From NCBI GenBank assembly GCA_043802345.1, contig JAZDLC010000019.1:1-10196 (forward strand): DNA of 10,196 bases, given 5' to 3'. The stretch comes from JAZDLC01 sp043802345 (GTDB lineage Bacteria > Planctomycetota > B15-G4 > JADJEK01). A program made the position numbers and the translations under genes. Positions 6,173-10,196 of this stretch are shown here, in pieces. How positions within the stretch are numbered: position 1 is the first letter of the stretch; every line of letters starts with the position of its first letter. Below the pieces are notes generated by a model that saw only the letters and a list, made by a program, of their open reading frames with translations, ran no database searches and was not told the DNA's origin.

Positions 6173-7114
6173 CTACTTCGTATACAGACACGACGAGCAG
6201 AGCAACCCTTCCATCCCCTTGTTCAGGAATAGATCCCGGACCCTCCTGTAGGCCGGGGCATTCCAGACATCCGCGATCGAATTGTGCCGCAGGTTCCCGA
6301 GAGTGGTCGTGCGGTCCCAGTCGCAGCAACAGAGCACGCAGTCACCGTTGTAGAGGATGTACATCTGGCTGAAGAGACGCTTGCACCAGGTGTACGGGCG
6401 CCACTGCTCCCAGTTGACCCCCTTCATCTCCACTTCCTTGCTATTGCGGTTCCCCAGGGGGCGGAAGTTGCATCCGATGCCGTGCTGCTTCCAGAACGCC
6501 TTGATGTTCTTCCGGTCCTCGACGATGTCCTTGGTCTTGACCATCGTGATTCGCAGGCGTGGCTTCTTCCCCTTGGTGGCCTCCAGCATTTCCTTGAACC
6601 GCAGCACGTTCCGGAGCAGCGGCGCGTGCTTGAGGTTGCCCATGTTGAACTCGTACACCTCCGGCCGCACGCCGTGGAACGAGACGTTGAGCTTGTCGAG
6701 TCCGGAGTCGATCAGCCGCTGGCCCGTCTCCCGCGTCAGGAAGGAAGCGTTGGTGTTGATCTTGATGATTGTCTCGGGATGCTTGCGCTCGCTCAGGTAG
6801 CGGATCTTCTCGGGAAGGTCCTTGTCCCAGAGAGGTTCGTTCATCAGGAAGGGATGGATCTCCTCCATCTTGTGCGACGTGAGTTCGTCCGCGATCTTGC
6901 GGAACAGACCCATCTCCATGGTCCCCTTGGAGAGCTTGTCCCCCACGGTCGTGTTGGGGCAGAACGCGCAGCGTGCGTTGCATGCGGTGCGAGTCTGGAT
7001 CTGGGCGCGCAGCGGGAAATTGGGAATCGGCTTGCCGCCCCGGATTCTGTGCACCGCGGTCGTCAGTGCTGAGACCCTTTCCTGATCAAAGTAGCGCTGG
7101 ACTCTCTTACCCAT
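6173..7114 (-). CDS. Radical SAM/SPASM-domain protein
   Basis: 313 residues from the ATG at 7114; an upstream TTG (7138) would remove the Shine-Dalgarno from the leader, so the ATG is preferred. The radical SAM cluster motif is CNARCAFC (C45, C49, C52), which would bind the 4Fe-4S cluster that cleaves S-adenosylmethionine. NEP (92-94) and KINTN (118-122) fit the conserved strands of the TIM-barrel-like core. The C-terminal third has a SPASM-like cysteine set: C244, C259, C262-C264 and C306, C309, likely ligands for auxiliary Fe-S clusters, with the usual GN(L) and W segments (GNL 273-275, DVW 282-284). SPASM enzymes modify peptides, proteins or small molecules such as sugars; nothing here tells which, and no short precursor peptide gene is visible beside it. 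It follows purM by 45 bp on the same strand and probably shares its transcript. Confidence 0.88.
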   Translation of the reverse strand: MGKRVQRYFDQERVSALTTAVHRIRGGKPIPNFPLRAQIQTRTACNARCAFCPNTTVGDKLSKGTMEMGLFRKIADELTSHKMEEIHPFLMNEPLWDKDLPEKIRYLSERKHPETIIKINTNASFLTRETGQRLIDSGLDKLNVSFHGVRPEVYEFNMGNLKHAPLLRNVLRFKEMLEATKGKKPRLRITMVKTKDIVEDRKNIKAFWKQHGIGCNFRPLGNRNSKEVEMKGVNWEQWRPYTWCKRLFSQMYILYNGDCVLCCCDWDRTTTLGNLRHNSIADVWNAPAYRRVRDLFLNKGMEGLLCSSCLYTK

Positions 7115-7124
7115 CGAGCCGGTT

Positions 7125-7131
7125 CCTCCTC
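7125..7131 (-). promoter_or_regulatory. Strong Shine-Dalgarno for the radical SAM gene
   Basis: The minus strand reads GAGGAGG here, 10 nt before the ATG at 7112-7114. The spacing is slightly long but the match to the anti-Shine-Dalgarno is good, and it decides the start in favour of this ATG over the TTG at 7138. Confidence 0.7.
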
Positions 7132-7159
7132 TGGGCAACCTGTGTCGCGGTCTCCTCCC

Positions 7160-8248
7160 TTATAGCTTCCAGAAATTGCCGTCCTTCCCTATTAGGCGAA
7201 CTCCCGGAATCTGGATCTTCTTCTCCCGATCGGCCACGGCCCGCCCGATCACCATCGCCTCCATGGGGAAGGGGGCCAGCACGTTCAGCGCGTCCTGTAC
7301 TTCTGCTTCTGGGACCACGAAGCAAAAGCCGATCCCCATGTTGAAGACGTGGTACATCTCCTCCATGGAGATCGAGCCGCGCTCCCGGATCTCGTGGAAG
7401 ATCGCCTGGGGCTCGGGCAGGTGGTCGATCACGAAGCCGATCGGCGCATCGATCCGGCTCATGTTCAGCAGGCCGTCCCCGGTGATGTTCAGAATCGCCC
7501 GCAGGGACACGTGTGCTCGCGTAAGTGCTTTCCATTCCTTGACATAGATATGTGTCGGAGTCAGGAGAATCTCCCCCAGCGGCTTGCCGAGGGTCGGTAG
7601 CACCTGATCGAGCTTGAGCCCTGCGTCCTCCAGGAGCACCTTGCGCGCCAGGCTGTAGCCGTTGCTGTGAAGACCGCTGCTGCGCAGCCCGATCACCACG
7701 TCACCCGGCTGGACGCGCCGGCCAATGTTGACATCCTCGATATTCACCAGGCCGAACGCCGCTCCGGCCAGGTCGATCCCCGAGTTCTCCTTGATTCCGC
7801 GGATCATGTCCCGGAGCTGCGCCAGCTCGCCTCCGGGAATACAGATTTCAGCCTGCTTGGCTCCTTCGTAAAGACCTTTTCCCAATTGAGTTGCGACTTC
7901 AGGATCGGTGTCCTGCACCGCCAGGTAGTCGACCATGGCGATCGGCTCCGCGCCGACGCAGATGAGGTCGTTGACGTTCATGGCGACGCAATCGATGCCG
8001 ATCGTGTCGTACCGGTTGGCCAGCTCGGCGATCAGGATCTTCGTGCCGACACCGTCCGTGGTGAGGGCCAGCCCCTTCCCCTGGCCGATCTCGAGCACGG
8101 ACGCGTAGTAGCCGATGTCCAGCACGGACCGGCCGGTGCCGGGCCGGAACTCGGCTGTCTTCTGCACCCAGCTCACCAGATTCGAGAGAAACAATGCCCC
8201 TCGCTCGGTGTCCACGCCGGCGGAGGCATAGTCGGTGGTCTTGCCCAT
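7160..8248 (-). CDS. purM: Phosphoribosylformylglycinamidine cyclo-ligase (AIR synthase)
   Basis: 362 residues against about 345 in typical family members. The enzyme closes the imidazole ring of FGAM with ATP to give AIR, the fifth step of de novo purine synthesis, in the cytoplasm. Family motifs in order: DYASAGVD (6-13), DGVGTK (65-70), VNDL (92-95), IPGGE (137-141), GLRSSGLHSNGYSLAR (187-202), LTPTHIYVK (229-237), NITGDGLLN (254-262), and NMGIG (303-307). The ATG at 8248 is chosen because it sits just before the canonical YxxAGVD start and has GGAG five bases upstream; the frame stays open to a GTG at 8419, which would add 57 residues with no family match. The usual HITGGG is NITGDG here, a modest divergence from the form I know in Proteobacteria. 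It is probably first in an operon with the radical SAM gene. Confidence 0.93.
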   Translation of the reverse strand: MGKTTDYASAGVDTERGALFLSNLVSWVQKTAEFRPGTGRSVLDIGYYASVLEIGQGKGLALTTDGVGTKILIAELANRYDTIGIDCVAMNVNDLICVGAEPIAMVDYLAVQDTDPEVATQLGKGLYEGAKQAEICIPGGELAQLRDMIRGIKENSGIDLAGAAFGLVNIEDVNIGRRVQPGDVVIGLRSSGLHSNGYSLARKVLLEDAGLKLDQVLPTLGKPLGEILLTPTHIYVKEWKALTRAHVSLRAILNITGDGLLNMSRIDAPIGFVIDHLPEPQAIFHEIRERGSISMEEMYHVFNMGIGFCFVVPEAEVQDALNVLAPFPMEAMVIGRAVADREKKIQIPGVRLIGKDGNFWKL

Positions 8249-8464
8249 CTCTGCTCCAGTGGGAACTGCGGCCCGGAAAACTGCCTCGGCAAGGAAGCAG
8301 TGCCATTCTGCCGAACCCGGAGCGCCGGTGCCAATCTGATGTGCGGCCACGACCGAATCCGGTTCAAGTCCCGCCAAGCGCAAGGACGAAGATCGGTAGA
8401 ACCTCAGGACTTCCTTCACCGACCGGCCACCCTCAAGCGGAGGCCGGGGAATCAGCCTGGATTG
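8249..8464. other. Divergent intergenic region between purM and the GGDEF gene
   Basis: This 216-bp stretch holds no convincing gene. Both flanking genes point outwards, so their promoters are expected here. I could not pick out a reliable -35/-10 pair, riboswitch or PurR-like operator by eye. The minus-strand frame of purM stays open through much of it (to 8419), which could mean a longer PurM or simply GC-rich sequence lacking stops. Confidence 0.4.
8254..8257 (-). promoter_or_regulatory. Shine-Dalgarno of purM
   Basis: The minus strand reads GGAG here, 5 nt before the ATG at 8246-8248. With the family alignment it supports the 362-residue form of PurM over the longer open frame. Confidence 0.6.
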
Positions 8465-10196
8465 ATGACTCTATCACCGACGATCTCCGCCTCCATCGCA
8501 GGTATTCCGCTGGCGCCGACTGCACTGTCCCGGCTGCTCATCGGAGTCGATGAGCGGACCTCGAAGCGCACGATCCTGATGGCGCTTTCCGGAGACCAGG
8601 ACGCCTCCGCGACCTTCCTCAGGCTGGCGCACCGGTTCTTGCCGGGGCGGCGTTTTTCCGATGTCGGCGAGGCCGTTCCCTTGCTTGGGGAGTCAATCTC
8701 CACGCGCCTTGCCCTGCTCGCCACCGGCGGTAACTGGCTGCGCGCCATCGTGGGAGGGGGGTCGGTGATCGGTCCGCTGTTGCGGCATTCGGTGGCCTGC
8801 GCCATGGCCGCGGAGCCGCTGGGACGGGAAAGCGGACTGGTCGATCCGATGCACTCTCTCGTGCTGGGGTTGCTCCATCACCTGGGGGATGCGGTCCGGC
8901 TTTCGGCGCGCCGCCGGCGATCCGTGAAGATCGAACATGAGGAGCGTTACCAGATTGCCAGGGAATTGCTGAGTTCCGCTGGAGCGCCGGATTCCATCGC
9001 GAATGGGCTTCTCGACTACGGTCGCTTCATGGTCGATCCGGCCCATGTAATTCCGACCGAAACCCAGTTGCTGGCCGCGGCGGATCACGCCGTGACCACC
9101 TTCGGCTACGCGGTCCCAAGTCCATGTTCTCTTCCCGCGGTGAATGGCCGGGTGCTGGACATGGTCGCGGGCCTGTTCGAGTCGAGACGCAGGATCACTC
9201 GCTCGATCGAGGAGGTCGTGGGGTGTGTGGTGGAGCCTGAGCAGAAACCGGCTCCCGCCGCGCCCGCACCCGACCCGCATCACATGTCACATTCGCCGGT
9301 GGTTCTCGCGGACGTGCTGGACGGCGTTTCCAGCCGGGACCTGGGTCCCATGCCGGTGCTCCTCTCCCGCATTACCGACGCGCAAGACACGGAATCGGTG
9401 GCGGTGGCGGGCACGGCGGGACTGGTGGAGGAACTGGGAGCCCGGAGGGCGTACTTCCTGAGCCTCGGCGAGGAGGGAGTGCTGCAGGGAGGGGTCCTGA
9501 GCTCTCGCGGCAACGTGCCGCTCGCGCTTCACGACCTGACGATTCACCGGGACCAGGTGCCGCGGGCCATGAACATGGCCCTCATGACGGGGCGGCCGAT
9601 TCTGCACGAGGGATTGACCGGTGGCCTGGAAGTCCTGGCCGCGGATCAGGTGCTGCCCACCTACTTCGTGCCGGTCTCCATCGGCAAGGAAGCGTTGGGA
9701 ATCCTGGGTGTCGAGGTGACCGCCTCGGACAGCGTGTCTCCGGATCTGCTGGCGGCGGTCGCGGCGCACATGGCGTTGGCGCTGAAGGCGGTGGACCTGC
9801 GCCGACTCTCCAACGAGGCGAAGACGGACGAGCTCACCGGGCTGTTGAACCGGCGCGGGATTCTCGACGTCCTGAACAGTTGCGTGGAGAACCGCGAGAA
9901 GGGCAACGACCTTGCCATCGCGCTCATCGACTGTGACCATCTGAAGAAGGTCAACGACAACTTCGGCCACCTGATGGGGGACGAGTTCCTGCGGCGGATT
10001 TCGGAGGTGGTGCGGCAGTCGCTCAGGGGGAGCGACGAGTTGGGGAGGTACGGCGGCGACGAGTTCCTGGCGGTGCTGCCGGACGCCGGCGAGGAGCACA
10101 CCCGAAAGGCGATGGAGCGCGCCCGGGCGAATGTGGAGCAGGCCGGCCTGGAGTCGGACGACGGACTGCTGCTCTCGATCAGCATCGGCGCGGTGG
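8465..10196 (+). CDS. HDOD-GAF-GGDEF signalling protein, 3' end outside window
   Basis: 577 residues are visible and the frame runs off the right edge. Residues about 25-200 look like an HDOD domain, including a RHSVACAMA helix and LGLLHHLGD (H138, H139, D142), where the catalytic HD pair of true HD phosphohydrolases is not kept, as is normal for HDOD. A Pro/Ala-rich linker (about 258-278) leads to a GAF-like sensor domain (about 280-450). The GGDEF domain starts at TDELTGLLNRRG (454-465), has DCDHLKKVNDNFGH, and an intact GGDEF (530-534), so it should make c-di-GMP from two GTP. An RGSD inhibitory I-site (521-524) lies five residues before it, allowing product feedback. No membrane segment is seen, so it is likely cytoplasmic. 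The ATG at 8465 is the best start, but its Shine-Dalgarno is poor; TTG at 8462 is possible. Confidence 0.88.
   Translation, partial: MTLSPTISASIAGIPLAPTALSRLLIGVDERTSKRTILMALSGDQDASATFLRLAHRFLPGRRFSDVGEAVPLLGESISTRLALLATGGNWLRAIVGGGSVIGPLLRHSVACAMAAEPLGRESGLVDPMHSLVLGLLHHLGDAVRLSARRRRSVKIEHEERYQIARELLSSAGAPDSIANGLLDYGRFMVDPAHVIPTETQLLAAADHAVTTFGYAVPSPCSLPAVNGRVLDMVAGLFESRRRITRSIEEVVGCVVEPEQKPAPAAPAPDPHHMSHSPVVLADVLDGVSSRDLGPMPVLLSRITDAQDTESVAVAGTAGLVEELGARRAYFLSLGEEGVLQGGVLSSRGNVPLALHDLTIHRDQVPRAMNMALMTGRPILHEGLTGGLEVLAADQVLPTYFVPVSIGKEALGILGVEVTASDSVSPDLLAAVAAHMALALKAVDLRRLSNEAKTDELTGLLNRRGILDVLNSCVENREKGNDLAIALIDCDHLKKVNDNFGHLMGDEFLRRISEVVRQSLRGSDELGRYGGDEFLAVLPDAGEEHTRKAMERARANVEQAGLESDDGLLLSISIGAV

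Noticed and set aside
6173..7138. RiPP (modified peptide) cluster around the radical SAM/SPASM gene
   Set aside because: No short precursor-peptide frame, peptidase or transporter lies beside it; the neighbours are purM and the AlkP-like gene.
8361..8375. GGTTCAAGTCCCGCC, resembling a tRNA T-arm
   Set aside because: The flanking bases do not form a proper T stem, and no matching acceptor, D or anticodon arms are found upstream.
9287..10099. 270-residue open frame on the minus strand
   Set aside because: It is antisense to the GAF and GGDEF coding region, which has intact signature motifs; the His/Arg/Gln-rich translation is a shadow.

Overview
The window is GC-rich, gene-dense bacterial DNA. 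It carries eight protein genes, six of them complete, one cut at each window edge. Two proteins have lipoprotein signals ending in a lipobox cysteine and others look exported, so a Gram-negative-type (diderm) cell is likely. The gene content (MA-like metallopeptidase, TraB/GumN lipoprotein, COG3379-type AlkP lipoprotein, HDOD-GAF-GGDEF regulator, a somewhat divergent PurM) fits a deep-branching environmental lineage such as Planctomycetota, Acidobacteriota or a neighbouring phylum. I cannot fix the phylum from the sequence alone. I see no mobile element, CRISPR array, phage gene, rRNA or convincing tRNA.

Layout. 1-852 (+): 3' part of a zinc metallopeptidase with a Pro/Gly/Glu-rich tail. 846-934: a long inverted repeat that contains the stop codons of both convergent genes. 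928-3870 (-): a leftward series of an unknown exported protein, exonuclease III (xthA) and a TraB/GumN-like lipoprotein; the first two are separated by about 150 bp of repeat-rich DNA, the last two by 15 bp. 3963-6092 (+): a lipoprotein with the fold signature of the AlkP phosphohydrolase superfamily but with its catalytic and metal-binding residues replaced. 6102-6158: an imperfect inverted repeat between convergent genes, whose arms resemble those of the element near 2718-2758. 6173-8248 (-): purM followed 45 bp later by a radical SAM/SPASM gene, probably one operon. 8465 to the right edge (+): an HDOD-GAF-GGDEF signalling protein, divergent from purM.

How they may work together. The left two thirds lean towards exported or envelope proteins, with a DNA-repair nuclease among them. 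The right third combines purine synthesis, an uncharacterised radical SAM enzyme and c-di-GMP signalling. No single pathway ties the window together.

The most notable items are the apparently dead AlkP-family lipoprotein with an unrecognised exported protein divergent from it, and the related palindromic repeats in two separate intergenic gaps. I found no convincing new defence or mobile system.
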